Origin: Clostridia bacterium
GTDB lineage: Bacteria; Bacillota; DTU025
Direction of reading: 5' to 3'
Assembly: GCA_034926675.1 (NCBI GenBank)
Contig: JAYFQW010000059.1
Span: 1-61,679, forward strand
DNA: 61,679 nt
Part shown: piece by piece, positions 17,329 through 25,794 of the stretch
Layout: each line of letters begins with the position of its first letter
Position numbering within the stretch: the stretch's first letter is position 1
Notes under the pieces: model-generated
What the model was told of the DNA's origin: nothing
What the model saw: only the letters and a program-made list of their open reading frames with translations
Database searches by the model: none
Position numbers and translations under genes: made by a program

Positions 17329-18588
17329 CTAGAGCAAAACCCCGACACCGACCTCGCAGTTCCACCCTGCCCAGTTCGTGCCCTCCACATGCCGGTAGTT
17401 GCCCTTGGCGGCGAACCCGATCCTGGCATTGAGCGACAGGGGGCCAACAACAGCCCATCTCCAGCCCAGGCTGGCCATGGCGGTCTTCTCGACCACGCCC
17501 GTGAGGAAGGCCTCATCCATTCCATGGCCTGGAGACCATGAATGCCCTATGTAACCCTCCCCGTGGCGTTCAACTGCACCCGATAGAGTCAGCGTCGACT
17601 TTGGCGAACAGCGATACGAGACTGTCAGGATCAGCGTGTCGGCATCTGGGCCCAATGGATGACCGAGCGGGGCATCGTGGTACGTGTAGTTGTTGATCGG
17701 ATTCTTATGGGAGTATACGAAGTTCGCAATCCCAACGTACTCGAGGTTCACGCCCAGTGCGCGCATCCCAGGGATCTCCGGAACATCGATGCCCGCCAGA
17801 ACGCCAACAAGGTACGGAGCCGGGTCGGGGTCCCACAGCAAGTGAGCGTCGTCCGCGAAGAACTCTCCGTATGCCTCTGCTTTCCTTTCCGTGCCCCGCG
17901 ATATGGGGAATTCAGCCCGGAAGTCCACCCCCATGTTAACGTTGATGTTCCGGTCCTGAACAGGGTGTTGCTTGATAGCAAGATGTTGCAGAGCGTATAC
18001 TGGCAGGCCCGGCACAGGCAAGAACAGCACTGGGGACACCTCGCCTGACACTGCGGCAGTCTCGGTGATCCCCAAGGTGAGCCATGGCCATGGACTGTAC
18101 TCGATTCTCTGCGCCATGAGAGCGCGTTTCTGTTCGCTCTCCATGGCGCCCACGAACCGCACATACTCGAGCGAACCCAGCGACAGCCGATACCCGGCTA
18201 CCGGCATGGGATCGGCGATGCCCGAGAGCACAAGCGATCCTGACCTGCCAGGACCCCACTTGAACGATGCCATCCCAACGAATGCAGCCTGCCCGTTAGC
18301 GCCCCCAGTGAGCAGCAACTCAAGCCCATCGCTGCGCAGCCCGAACGATGCAGCATCTCCCTGGTCGCCATGGCAAAGGCCGACCCCTGCCCATGCTTCA
18401 CCGGAGACAGCAATAGCGCCATAAGGGCCGAGCGTGAGCGCATACGCTGGCTTCCCGGCCGCGCTCGACCCAATGCTGGCCGCAGCGCCCGGAAGAGCCG
18501 AGCCAACCACGATTGCCAGTGCCAACGCCAATGCGAGGAAACCGGCGCCTCTGGGCCGGCGACCGCCAGAGCAAATCGATTCTTTCAA
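17329..18588 (-). CDS. Putative outer-membrane barrel, Wzi-like
   Basis: A 419-residue protein with an N-terminal signal peptide (ALALALAIVVGSALPGAAA). The mature part is rich in short amphipathic beta-strand patterns: GSLVLSGIADPMPVAGYRLSL, SLEYVRFVG, WPWLTLGITET, LGVNLEYVGI and STLTLSGAVERHGEGYIG. The pattern SLEYVRFVG followed by PWPWLTLGITE resembles capsule-assembly Wzi-type barrels. The start is TTG 18588, eight bases after GGAGGAG. If correct, it would sit in an outer membrane, expected only in diderm Bacillota. The C terminus ends GVGVLL rather than in an aromatic residue, so a secreted or S-layer-associated role remains possible. Confidence 0.6.
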   Translation of the reverse strand: MKESICSGGRRPRGAGFLALALALAIVVGSALPGAAASIGSSAAGKPAYALTLGPYGAIAVSGEAWAGVGLCHGDQGDAASFGLRSDGLELLLTGGANGQAAFVGMASFKWGPGRSGSLVLSGIADPMPVAGYRLSLGSLEYVRFVGAMESEQKRALMAQRIEYSPWPWLTLGITETAAVSGEVSPVLFLPVPGLPVYALQHLAIKQHPVQDRNINVNMGVDFRAEFPISRGTERKAEAYGEFFADDAHLLWDPDPAPYLVGVLAGIDVPEIPGMRALGVNLEYVGIANFVYSHKNPINNYTYHDAPLGHPLGPDADTLILTVSYRCSPKSTLTLSGAVERHGEGYIGHSWSPGHGMDEAFLTGVVEKTAMASLGWRWAVVGPLSLNARIGFAAKGNYRHVEGTNWAGWNCEVGVGVLL

Positions 18589-18613
18589 GGGACACACTCC
18601 TCCGAAGAAACCA

Positions 18614-18661
18614 GGTTGCACGCAACCAGCCAATGTACGGTTCTTCGCCTCCGCGAACCGT
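18614..18661 (-). promoter_or_regulatory. Twin leader hairpins before the barrel gene
   Basis: Two stems lie back to back in the 5' leader of the barrel gene: GGTTG/CAACC with a CACG loop (18614-18627) and ACGGTTC/GAACCGT (18637-18661). They may affect mRNA stability or translation. No known riboswitch motif was recognised. Confidence 0.35.
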
Positions 18662-18808
18662 AATCCTGCACATTTCGTGTTTACAGCCGACAAGCCAGGG
18701 CCATAGGCTAGCCGACCCGCCAATGGAAGCCTGAAGGAATCCTTGAACGAACGTTGAGTATACTTATGGAGCTAAGCCGCACGTCAACATGAAGGCAGGT
18801 GCAGTGCT

Positions 18809-19636
18809 GTGAGAATCTATATCTCGTGCGACATGGAGGGCGTGGCCGGGGTGGTTCACCCCGATCAGGCGGATCCAGGCGGTGAGGATTACGGCCTGAC
18901 GAGAGAGCTATTGACTGCGGAGGTGAATGCGGCGATCCGAGGCGCAAGAGCCGCCGGCGCCACGGAGATCGTGGTGAACGACTCCCACTACTACATGCGA
19001 AATCTGAGGCTCGACCTGATGGATCCGGATGTAAGGATCATCCTGGGAAGCACCAAGCAGTACAGCATGATGGAGGGCCTCGACTCCTCCTTCGACGCTG
19101 CGGCGTTCATCGGGTATCACGCGAAGGCAGGAACTGAGCGGGCAGTAATCGATCATACTTACCACTCCCCTGCCACCTGCCGTGAGATCCGCCTGAACGG
19201 CGAGAGTGTGGGGGAGACTGTGATCAATGCGGCAATAGCAGGGGTGTACGGTGTTCCGGTGGTGCTCGTCACTGGAGATGACAAGCTGGCTGCCGAGGCG
19301 CGGGCAGCGATTCCCGGAATCACAACGGCAGAGGTCAAGCAGGGGCTCGGGCGGTATGCCGCCTCCACTCTCAGCCCTGCCAGAGCATGCGCACTCATAG
19401 AGGACTCAGCCGCTCACGCGGTGCGGACCCGCGCTCGCGTGCGCCCGTTGGTCCTTACATCTCCAGTCAGCCTTCAGGTGGAACTCCCCCAGACAGCCAT
19501 GGCTGATGCAGCGCAAGACATCCCGGGCGTAAACCGCGTGGGAGGCCGCACACTGGAGTTCGCCGCGTCCGGCTATCTTGAGGTCTTCCGCGCGCTCAGA
19601 ACGATACTCCGTGTTGCTGAGACAGTCGCCAAGTAG
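18809..19636 (+). CDS. dppA: M55 D-aminopeptidase (DppA family)
   Basis: A 275-residue zinc peptidase that removes N-terminal D-amino acids, for example from D-Ala-D-Ala and cell-wall-derived peptides. The sequence opens MRIYISCDMEGVAG. The family's zinc ligands fall at the same residue numbers as in Bacillus subtilis DppA: D8, E10, H60 (NDSH), H104 (GYHA) and E133. It ends with a family-typical TRVRPL-like beta domain. The start is GTG 18809 with a weak AGGTG upstream. It is followed on the same strand by a GntR regulator and a SIS isomerase gene. In its surroundings it fits recycling of peptidoglycan peptides. Confidence 0.92.
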   Translation: MRIYISCDMEGVAGVVHPDQADPGGEDYGLTRELLTAEVNAAIRGARAAGATEIVVNDSHYYMRNLRLDLMDPDVRIILGSTKQYSMMEGLDSSFDAAAFIGYHAKAGTERAVIDHTYHSPATCREIRLNGESVGETVINAAIAGVYGVPVVLVTGDDKLAAEARAAIPGITTAEVKQGLGRYAASTLSPARACALIEDSAAHAVRTRARVRPLVLTSPVSLQVELPQTAMADAAQDIPGVNRVGGRTLEFAASGYLEVFRALRTILRVAETVAK

Positions 19637-19758
19637 ATCCCATCAGCCATGGCGAGCGAGGCAGTCTCTCTGCGCCGGGCAGGAGGAGAAGAGAGGCTGC
19701 TGTCGAATAGCTTATCATTATAACATTCTAAGCTTTGTGCGAAAGGCGGCAGTGCTCG

Positions 19759-20484
19759 ATGGCAGCGGCGAGTGGCGAGTTCACTCCCTTGTACCACCAG
19801 CTGAAGATGGCTTTACGCGGCAGAATTGAACGCGGCGACTGGCTTCCCGGCCACAGGATCCCCACTGAGCGAGAGCTGTGTGAGGAGCACGGGGTGAGTA
19901 GGCTCACGGTGCGAAGGGCCATCGCAGAGCTAGCCACCGAAGGACTGCTCGTGGGCAGGCAGGGCAAGGGCGTATTCGTCGCACAGTCGAAGCTCGAACA
20001 GACCCTATCCGCCTTCTACTCCTTCACCAGCTACATGAAGGAGAAGGGGCTTTCGCCCACGTCCGACATTCTCGGCGTGTGTGAGATGCCCTCGCCCCCA
20101 GCAGTGGCGCAACGCCTCGGAATCCCCTCGGGAGAGGCTGTTGCCCGTATCACACGCCTGCGCCGCGCCGATAGCGAGCCCATCATATACGAATCGTCCT
20201 ATCTTCCGTGCACCGTCTTTCCTGGTCTTGCAGGCGATGGCCTGGCAGAATCACCATTGTACGAGATCCTCAGGAACAGGTATGCCTGTGTCCCAGTGAG
20301 AGCCACTGAGTGGTTTGAGCCTACACTCCTCAGCAACGAGGAAGCTTCGCTGCTTGGTGTGGATGCCGGCGCCCCCGCCATGTTGCTGGAGAGGGTCACA
20401 TACACCTACGGCGATAGGCCAATCGAGTTCTGCAAAGGCGTGGTCCGCGGTGATAGATGCCGCTACTGCGTGGAGCTTAAGTAG
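19759..20484 (+). CDS. GntR/UTRA (HutC-type) regulator
   Basis: A 241-residue repressor with a GntR winged helix at about 5-70 (PLYHQLKMALRGRIERGDWLPG; ERELCEEHGVSRLTVRRAIAEL) and a UTRA ligand domain (LSAFYSFTSYMKEKGLSP through to PIEFCKGVVRGDRCRY). ATG 19759 follows AAAGGCGG. UTRA regulators of the NagR/YvoA/DasR group sense amino-sugar phosphates such as GlcN-6-P, which would suit the SIS gene 73 bp downstream. The effector is inferred, not shown. Confidence 0.9.
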   Translation: MAAASGEFTPLYHQLKMALRGRIERGDWLPGHRIPTERELCEEHGVSRLTVRRAIAELATEGLLVGRQGKGVFVAQSKLEQTLSAFYSFTSYMKEKGLSPTSDILGVCEMPSPPAVAQRLGIPSGEAVARITRLRRADSEPIIYESSYLPCTVFPGLAGDGLAESPLYEILRNRYACVPVRATEWFEPTLLSNEEASLLGVDAGAPAMLLERVTYTYGDRPIEFCKGVVRGDRCRYCVELK

Positions 20485-20557
20485 TGTGCGGCCAGCAGCC
20501 CGCACATATGCTCACTGTCGTCCAGTCATCCACTGTCACAATAGGAGGGCTCTGCAA

Positions 20558-21619
20558 ATGACACAATCCGCAACTGAACGAGACATTAGAACTCAGTTCA
20601 ACATGGTTCGCAAGGCGCTGCCCGCCACGCTCGCTAGGGAGTCGTCGATACATAAGGCCGCCGCACAGCACGGTGCAGCGGTCATATTCACAGGGTGCGG
20701 GTCCTCGTACTACATTGCCCAGTCAGGCGCTGCAGCGTTTCGGGCATTCACCCGTCATGATCGTGTGCAGGCGCTGCCCGCTTCGGAGGTCACGCTGTAC
20801 TGGCCATACTGGGCGCCGGCGGGTCCACCTCATGCATCAACGCTGATCCCCATTTCCCGTTCAGGAGACACCAGCGAGACAATAAGCGCGATACAGGCCT
20901 ACAAGGAGCGAACCCAGGGGATGGTCATGGCGGTCACCTGCGCCCAGAACGGGGAGATGGCTCGCACCCTTCCCGGGGCTATTGTCATGCCAGAGTCCGA
21001 CGAGCCGAATGTGGTGATGACTCGGTCGGCCACAAGCATGCTGTACGCTCTCACGCTCATGGGGGCGATGTGGGCCGGCGATGACGCAGCCATTAAGCGA
21101 ATGGAGTCTGTTCCGGAAGCCGCAAGGGCCGCCTTCGAAAGCAGCGAGAAGGCAATATCCCAGGCGATTGGGGATCGCATTCCCGAGAAGATAGTGTACC
21201 TGGGCGGCGGGCCGTTCTACGGGCTTGCCGAGGAAGGCAAACTCAAGGTGAAGGAGATGAGCCTCGCATCCTCTGAGGCATACCATCCCCTGGAGTTCAG
21301 GCACGGCCCGATGTCCATGGCGGATTCCGGCATGCTCATCGTGCTCATCGCCTCTGATTCGGGGCTTGCCGGGGAAGCCAAACTCATCTCTCACATGAAG
21401 TCATTCGGCGTGCGCACGCTGGTCATCCACGATAGGCCGTGCGAGGAACTAGCATGTGCAGACTACTCTGTCTTCATCAACTCCGGGCTTCCCGAGCATG
21501 AACGGCTCGCCGCCTACCTGCCAGTGCTCCAGCTGATCGCAGTGTACATAACCAAAGCGCGCGGGCTCGACCCGGACCATCCCAGGAACCTCTCGAAGGT
21601 AGTAGTGCTGAAAAGCTAG
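20558..21619 (+). CDS. Double-SIS sugar-phosphate isomerase/deaminase
   Basis: A 353-residue protein with two SIS domains, resembling the isomerase half of GlmS and AgaS/NagB-II-type deaminases. SIS1 has FTGCGSSYYIAQ and PISRSGDTSETI; SIS2 has VYLGGGPFYGLAEEGKLKVKEM and SEAYHPLEFRHGP. Such enzymes convert an aminosugar phosphate to a ketose phosphate and ammonia. No glutaminase domain is present. The ATG at 20558 has AGGAGG at 20543-20548. It converges on the class II aldolase of the large minus-strand amino-sugar locus and probably acts with it. Confidence 0.87.
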   Translation: MTQSATERDIRTQFNMVRKALPATLARESSIHKAAAQHGAAVIFTGCGSSYYIAQSGAAAFRAFTRHDRVQALPASEVTLYWPYWAPAGPPHASTLIPISRSGDTSETISAIQAYKERTQGMVMAVTCAQNGEMARTLPGAIVMPESDEPNVVMTRSATSMLYALTLMGAMWAGDDAAIKRMESVPEAARAAFESSEKAISQAIGDRIPEKIVYLGGGPFYGLAEEGKLKVKEMSLASSEAYHPLEFRHGPMSMADSGMLIVLIASDSGLAGEAKLISHMKSFGVRTLVIHDRPCEELACADYSVFINSGLPEHERLAAYLPVLQLIAVYITKARGLDPDHPRNLSKVVVLKS

Positions 21620-21679
21620 AATGCTTGCGTGGGAGGAAACCCAGATGATTCTCGCGTAAAGGTTGGCGTTCTCTGAGAA

Positions 21680-22537
21680 CTAGCTTTCCGGGTTCCACAT
21701 GCACATTCGAATCTTGTCTTGAGCGGCCAGGCGAATTCCTTCGACCACTCTTGCATGGAGCTTGCGCATGTCGGGCGCGCCCGCCCCGGAGTAGCCTGCC
21801 AGCGCCTGCAGGAGCATGTTCGCGTGAACAACCTGGAGATCGGTGGCAACGTTGAACTTGCGTATCCCTGCGTCAATCGCGCGCCTTACCATCTCGCGCG
21901 GAATATCGGACCCACCGTGCAGCACGAGAGGAACACTCACCAGATCGCGAACAGCCTCTATCAGGTCAAACCTGATGTGAGGCTCTCCTTTGTACAGCCC
22001 ATGAGACGTCCCAACCGCAGGCGCCAGAGCATCGATCCGGGTGAGGCGAACGAACTCCCGTGCTTCATCAGGATCGGCCAGGGACGCATCGCAAGCCAGC
22101 ACATCCTGGGTGTCCTCCTTTCCTCCGATCCGTCCTAGTTCAGCCTCTACCGAAATCCCGGCTGCATGGGCAACCTTCACCACTTCCTTGGTGAAGGCGA
22201 CGTTTTCGGGGAATGGAAGATGTGAACCATCGACCATCACAGAGCTGAAGCCGGCACATACCGCCTGCACTATCAGATCAAAGTCGCTGGCATGGTCTAG
22301 GTGAAGGCACAGCGGCACAGCGGCTATCTGAGCTGCCGCTCGACCAATGGCAGCCATGTAGCCAACACCTACTGACCTGGCCGTGCTCTGGCTCACCTGA
22401 ATGACCACTGGCGTGTGTTCCTCTTCGGCCGCCGCCACAATCCCTTTCAGGTCGTCGAGGTCGATGAAGTTGAATGCGGCCACAGCGCCAGGCTTGCCAA
22501 ACGCGTCTAGAAGTTCACCGAGGGCGTACAATCTCAT
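21680..22537 (-). CDS. Class II ketose-bisphosphate aldolase
   Basis: A 285-residue zinc aldolase of the FbaA/GatY/KbaY family. Zinc and catalytic motifs are CLHLDHASDFD (His and Asp), VEAELGRIGGKED, AVGTSHGLYKG and VLHGGSDIP. It cleaves a ketose 1,6-bisphosphate to DHAP and an aldehyde. Its ATG overlaps the stop of the M20 gene (ATGA), so it is the last gene of the minus-strand locus. Fructose versus tagatose preference cannot be assigned. No PfkB-type kinase lies in the window to supply the second phosphate, so that kinase would have to be encoded elsewhere. Confidence 0.9.
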   Translation of the reverse strand: MRLYALGELLDAFGKPGAVAAFNFIDLDDLKGIVAAAEEEHTPVVIQVSQSTARSVGVGYMAAIGRAAAQIAAVPLCLHLDHASDFDLIVQAVCAGFSSVMVDGSHLPFPENVAFTKEVVKVAHAAGISVEAELGRIGGKEDTQDVLACDASLADPDEAREFVRLTRIDALAPAVGTSHGLYKGEPHIRFDLIEAVRDLVSVPLVLHGGSDIPREMVRRAIDAGIRKFNVATDLQVVHANMLLQALAGYSGAGAPDMRKLHARVVEGIRLAAQDKIRMCMWNPES

Positions 22538-23679
22538 TCCAATCCCTCCTGGGCGATCGCCCTTCTGAAGGCTTCTATGAGAATCGCCGTCCCGTAAAGC
22601 AGTGCATCCTTGTGGAAGGCGGCATCCGGGTGATGCAGGCCAGGGACCAAGTTGGCGCCGAGGCCTATATATGCAGTGCGCAGCCCAGGTTTCCTCCTAG
22701 GATACACATGGAAATCCTCAGATCCTGGGGTGATGATCTTCTCGATCACTGCGCCATCTCCGAGCACCGCGGCTATGGCCTCCCGGGCCGTGCGAATCAG
22801 GCCAGCGTCATACATGGGCGCCGGCATTGTCTTCTCGCCCGCCCGTTCCACCTCGGCTCCGATGCTCCCAACTGCGCCCTTAACTGCTCGGTCCACGCTG
22901 CCCCGGAGTTCCTCAGCGTGCTCGTCGCTATCGGCGCGGATGTTGATGGTTATCTGCCCTGAGGCGGGTATCACTCCCGCCGTATCAAGCCCTGCTGAAA
23001 TGCTGACCACATTCACGGTCGCACACCTGAGCGGATCGGGCCTGATTGCGTTCACGGACACTGCCGCCGCCGCCACTGCGCTCGCCGCATTCACCCCCAG
23101 ATGAGGTCTTCCTGTGTGAGACGGAACTCCTGTAATGGAGTAGCGCAGAGTCTTGCCGGCTGAATGCCAAAGGCACGGCGTGGCTCGGCCGAGCGGACAT
23201 TCGGCCAATGGGCGAAGGTGGATGCCGAACATGGCATCTACGTCATCGATGGCCCCTGCATCCGCCATCTTCGCAGCTCCCAGTCCTGTCTCTTCAGCTG
23301 GCTGAAACACCAGCTTCAGGCGCCCGCAGGCCTCGGGAAAGGCCGCTGCCAGGATCTCACCTGCTGCGATCACCATCGCAGTGTGAGCATCGTGCCCGCA
23401 GGTGTGCCTGTAGGCGCTCACTCCATCGATCTGGAACGACAGAGCGTCCATGTCAGCTCTGAGCGCGATGACTGGCGAAGATAGCTGGCCCAACGATGCC
23501 ACGACTCCCGTGCCAGCGAGCCCGCTCTGCACATGATAGCCCGCAGCCGACAGGCGACGCGCGACATATTCGGAAGTCCTGTGCTCCTCAAATGGACCTT
23601 CCGCCAAACCGTGGAGCGACTCCCACGATGCCGTGATGTCGGCCTTGTGGGCGCACACAAGCTCGAGAATCTGGTTCAA
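22534..23679 (-). CDS. M20D-family amidohydrolase
   Basis: A 381-residue metallo-amidohydrolase of the HipO/IAA-amino-acid hydrolase group. Metal-site motifs are ALRADMDAL, TCGHDAHTAM and FQPAEETGLGA, with a dimerisation domain in the middle (GVPSHTGRPHLGVNAASA). It starts at TTG 23679, which shares TTGA with the kinase stop, so translation is coupled. M20D enzymes remove N-acyl groups or cleave amide bonds on small molecules. In this operon it may deacylate an N-acyl amino sugar or a peptide-sugar conjugate; no NagA-type deacetylase occurs in the window. That role is inference. Confidence 0.9.
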   Translation of the reverse strand: MNQILELVCAHKADITASWESLHGLAEGPFEEHRTSEYVARRLSAAGYHVQSGLAGTGVVASLGQLSSPVIALRADMDALSFQIDGVSAYRHTCGHDAHTAMVIAAGEILAAAFPEACGRLKLVFQPAEETGLGAAKMADAGAIDDVDAMFGIHLRPLAECPLGRATPCLWHSAGKTLRYSITGVPSHTGRPHLGVNAASAVAAAAVSVNAIRPDPLRCATVNVVSISAGLDTAGVIPASGQITINIRADSDEHAEELRGSVDRAVKGAVGSIGAEVERAGEKTMPAPMYDAGLIRTAREAIAAVLGDGAVIEKIITPGSEDFHVYPRRKPGLRTAYIGLGANLVPGLHHPDAAFHKDALLYGTAILIEAFRRAIAQEGLE

Positions 23680-24725
23680 GCGTGTTCACCGACCTTCCTG
23701 GATTCGGCTTTCTTCCACGAACGCTGTAGGTTCTCGATGACGCGCCCGCCGGGATCGAGGCGGTCGAGCCTTTTGATGGCAAGTATCAATGCGCCTATCA
23801 CCGGCGGGAACATAGGCTCGGCGACTCGGGCGCCCGGGGTCAGCCTGCCCAGTTCTGCGCGGAAGGGATCGATGAGGACCTCCCCAGCCATGAACGCGCT
23901 TCCGCACGGGGCGACGGCGAACTGGGCTTCAGGCATCCCGACGGACCGTGCTGCTGCCCACGCTGCCGCAGCAAGCTCGCGGCCTGCATGCTCCATGATG
24001 TCCATCGCCACCCGGTCGCCGCCTAGAGCCTCGTGAACCACGGCCGGGCAGAAGGAGGCGATGTCGCGAAGCGCGCACGCTGATCCAGGGCCATCCCGGT
24101 ACAGGACACTTCTCAGGTCATCCGGGCTTTCCAGGCCGAAGTGCTTCATTGCAGCATCAACAAGCGATGTGGCCGGACCCCGCCCATCATGCGCCCTGCT
24201 TACGGCGGTGAGGCCGCGCACTGCGATATCGTAACCGCTGCCCTCGTCGCCGATCCGGTATCCCCAACCCCCGGCGCGCCCACGCCTGCCATCGGGAGAT
24301 ATCGCCACCGCGATGCTTCCAGTGCCAGCGATCACGACTACCCCTTCGGCTCGCCCGTTGGCTCCGGCAAGAGCGGCCACCGCATCGTTTTCCAGGACTA
24401 TATCACCTACTGGAAGCGCAGTTCGCGCCGCGTTCATCATGCGATCGGACACGCCTGAGAGCCCCACTCCAGCCAGAGCAAGGCAGGCCACACTTATGCG
24501 GCTAAGGTCATCACAGCCCAGATGGCCAGCCTTTCTGGCCTGGGCCAGCGCCTCCTCGGCCCCGCGCCGAACTGCCTGTGCGGCCTCCTGTGCACCTCCT
24601 GGCCCCCGAAGGTGATTGGAAGGGCCTGCTGCTCCGAATCCCAAAACGTTTCCCCGAGCGTCCGCCACAGCACAGGCGGTCTTCGTTCCGCCGCCGTCCA
24701 CACCCAGAACTAGCTTGTTGTCCAT
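23676..24725 (-). CDS. BadF/BcrA-type ATPase, probable GlcNAc kinase
   Basis: A 349-residue kinase of the BadF/BadG/BcrA/BcrD family, which includes N-acetylglucosamine kinases. The phosphate-1 motif is LGVDGGGTKTACAVAD near the N terminus, phosphate-2 is VVIAGTGSIAVA, and GWGYRIGDEGSGYDIA is the typical connecting loop. The start is ATG 24725, chosen because the VDGGGTKT motif normally lies about ten residues in; GGAGG is close upstream. It overlaps the M20 gene and follows the ROK kinase. In context it would phosphorylate imported GlcNAc or MurNAc-type sugars. Confidence 0.88.
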   Translation of the reverse strand: MDNKLVLGVDGGGTKTACAVADARGNVLGFGAAGPSNHLRGPGGAQEAAQAVRRGAEEALAQARKAGHLGCDDLSRISVACLALAGVGLSGVSDRMMNAARTALPVGDIVLENDAVAALAGANGRAEGVVVIAGTGSIAVAISPDGRRGRAGGWGYRIGDEGSGYDIAVRGLTAVSRAHDGRGPATSLVDAAMKHFGLESPDDLRSVLYRDGPGSACALRDIASFCPAVVHEALGGDRVAMDIMEHAGRELAAAAWAAARSVGMPEAQFAVAPCGSAFMAGEVLIDPFRAELGRLTPGARVAEPMFPPVIGALILAIKRLDRLDPGGRVIENLQRSWKKAESRKVGEHA

Positions 24726-24786
24726 TCTCCTCCACACCATCCATCAGGGCCGCCGCGCCTTTCCACGCAGCTGGAAGACCCGGCGC

Positions 24787-25716
24787 CTACCTGAGAGCCT
24801 CGTAAGCTTCGGTGAACTGGCTAGCCGCGCCGATAATCCCAGAGTCATCTCCGAACCGCGCCGCCCGGATATGAATCGACTCCACATAGGGTGAGCAAGA
24901 TAGGATTTTCACCTTTTCCACCAGCGGCTCAACTATGAGATCGCCCACGCGCGAGAGCCCGCCTCCGATGACGATCACCTCGGGGTCCAGCAGGCTGATG
25001 GCATTGGCCAGGCCGATCGCGAGGCGTTGAACTGCCTTGTCGATTGCGTCCCGTGCACTCGGGTCGCCGCGGCGAGCCGAGTGCACGGCTGCCTCGGCGC
25101 TCATGCCTGCCATCTCCGCGATGGCAGGACCGGCGGCCATCAGCTCAATGCATCCGAACATCCCACAGCTGCAGCTTGGTCCATGCATGTCAATGATGGT
25201 GTGTCCGAGCTCATAGGCGTCGTTATGGGCGCCGCGCATGATCCTGCCGCCTGTAATGCAGCAACTCCCGACCCCCGTTCCCAGGCTCACATATAGGAAA
25301 CTGGAGCTTCCTCGGAATTCGCCGAAAAGGTACTCGCCGATGGCGCCTGCTGCCACGTCATTCTCCATTCTCACGGGAATGCCTAGCCTCTGCTCCAACA
25401 TCTGACCCACCCGCAGCCTGACCTTTCCCCTCGCCCACGGCACGTTGACCGCTCCGACCACGGCGCGGTCCGCATAATCGACACGCCCGGGAGCGCCTAC
25501 TCCGATGCCTCTCACCTGAGCTGGTCGAAGGCCACTATCAGCCATCAGATCCAGAATCGCCCTCGATACCATGTCCATCGCGGCTTCAGGCTGCATTTGT
25601 GGGTCCCATCCGCGATGCCTCGCCACATTCAGGATCTCGCACCCGCGGACGATGGCCGCCCGTAGATTGGTCCCGCCTATATCGACTCCCACAGCAAACT
25701 GCTCATCTACCGCCAC
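24787..25716 (-). CDS. ROK-family sugar kinase
   Basis: A 309-residue ROK protein without a DNA-binding domain, hence probably a kinase. The ATP motif is VGVDIGGTNLRAAIV, the catalytic Asp is in MENDVAAGAIGE, and the structural zinc motif is CSCGMFGCIE. The start is GTG 25716, nine bases after GGAGGAGG. Next to a second sugar kinase of a different fold, it suggests that two hexosamines or a hexose and a hexosamine are handled (inference). Glucose, GlcNAc and ManNAc kinases all belong here; the choice cannot be made by eye. Confidence 0.9.
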   Translation of the reverse strand: MAVDEQFAVGVDIGGTNLRAAIVRGCEILNVARHRGWDPQMQPEAAMDMVSRAILDLMADSGLRPAQVRGIGVGAPGRVDYADRAVVGAVNVPWARGKVRLRVGQMLEQRLGIPVRMENDVAAGAIGEYLFGEFRGSSSFLYVSLGTGVGSCCITGGRIMRGAHNDAYELGHTIIDMHGPSCSCGMFGCIELMAAGPAIAEMAGMSAEAAVHSARRGDPSARDAIDKAVQRLAIGLANAISLLDPEVIVIGGGLSRVGDLIVEPLVEKVKILSCSPYVESIHIRAARFGDDSGIIGAASQFTEAYEALR

Positions 25717-25794
25717 CGCAGAGTGCCTCCTCCAGCGGCCTTCCACAATCCGATTCAGCGACACACCTGGTCAGAACCTGCCACCGTCGACCGA

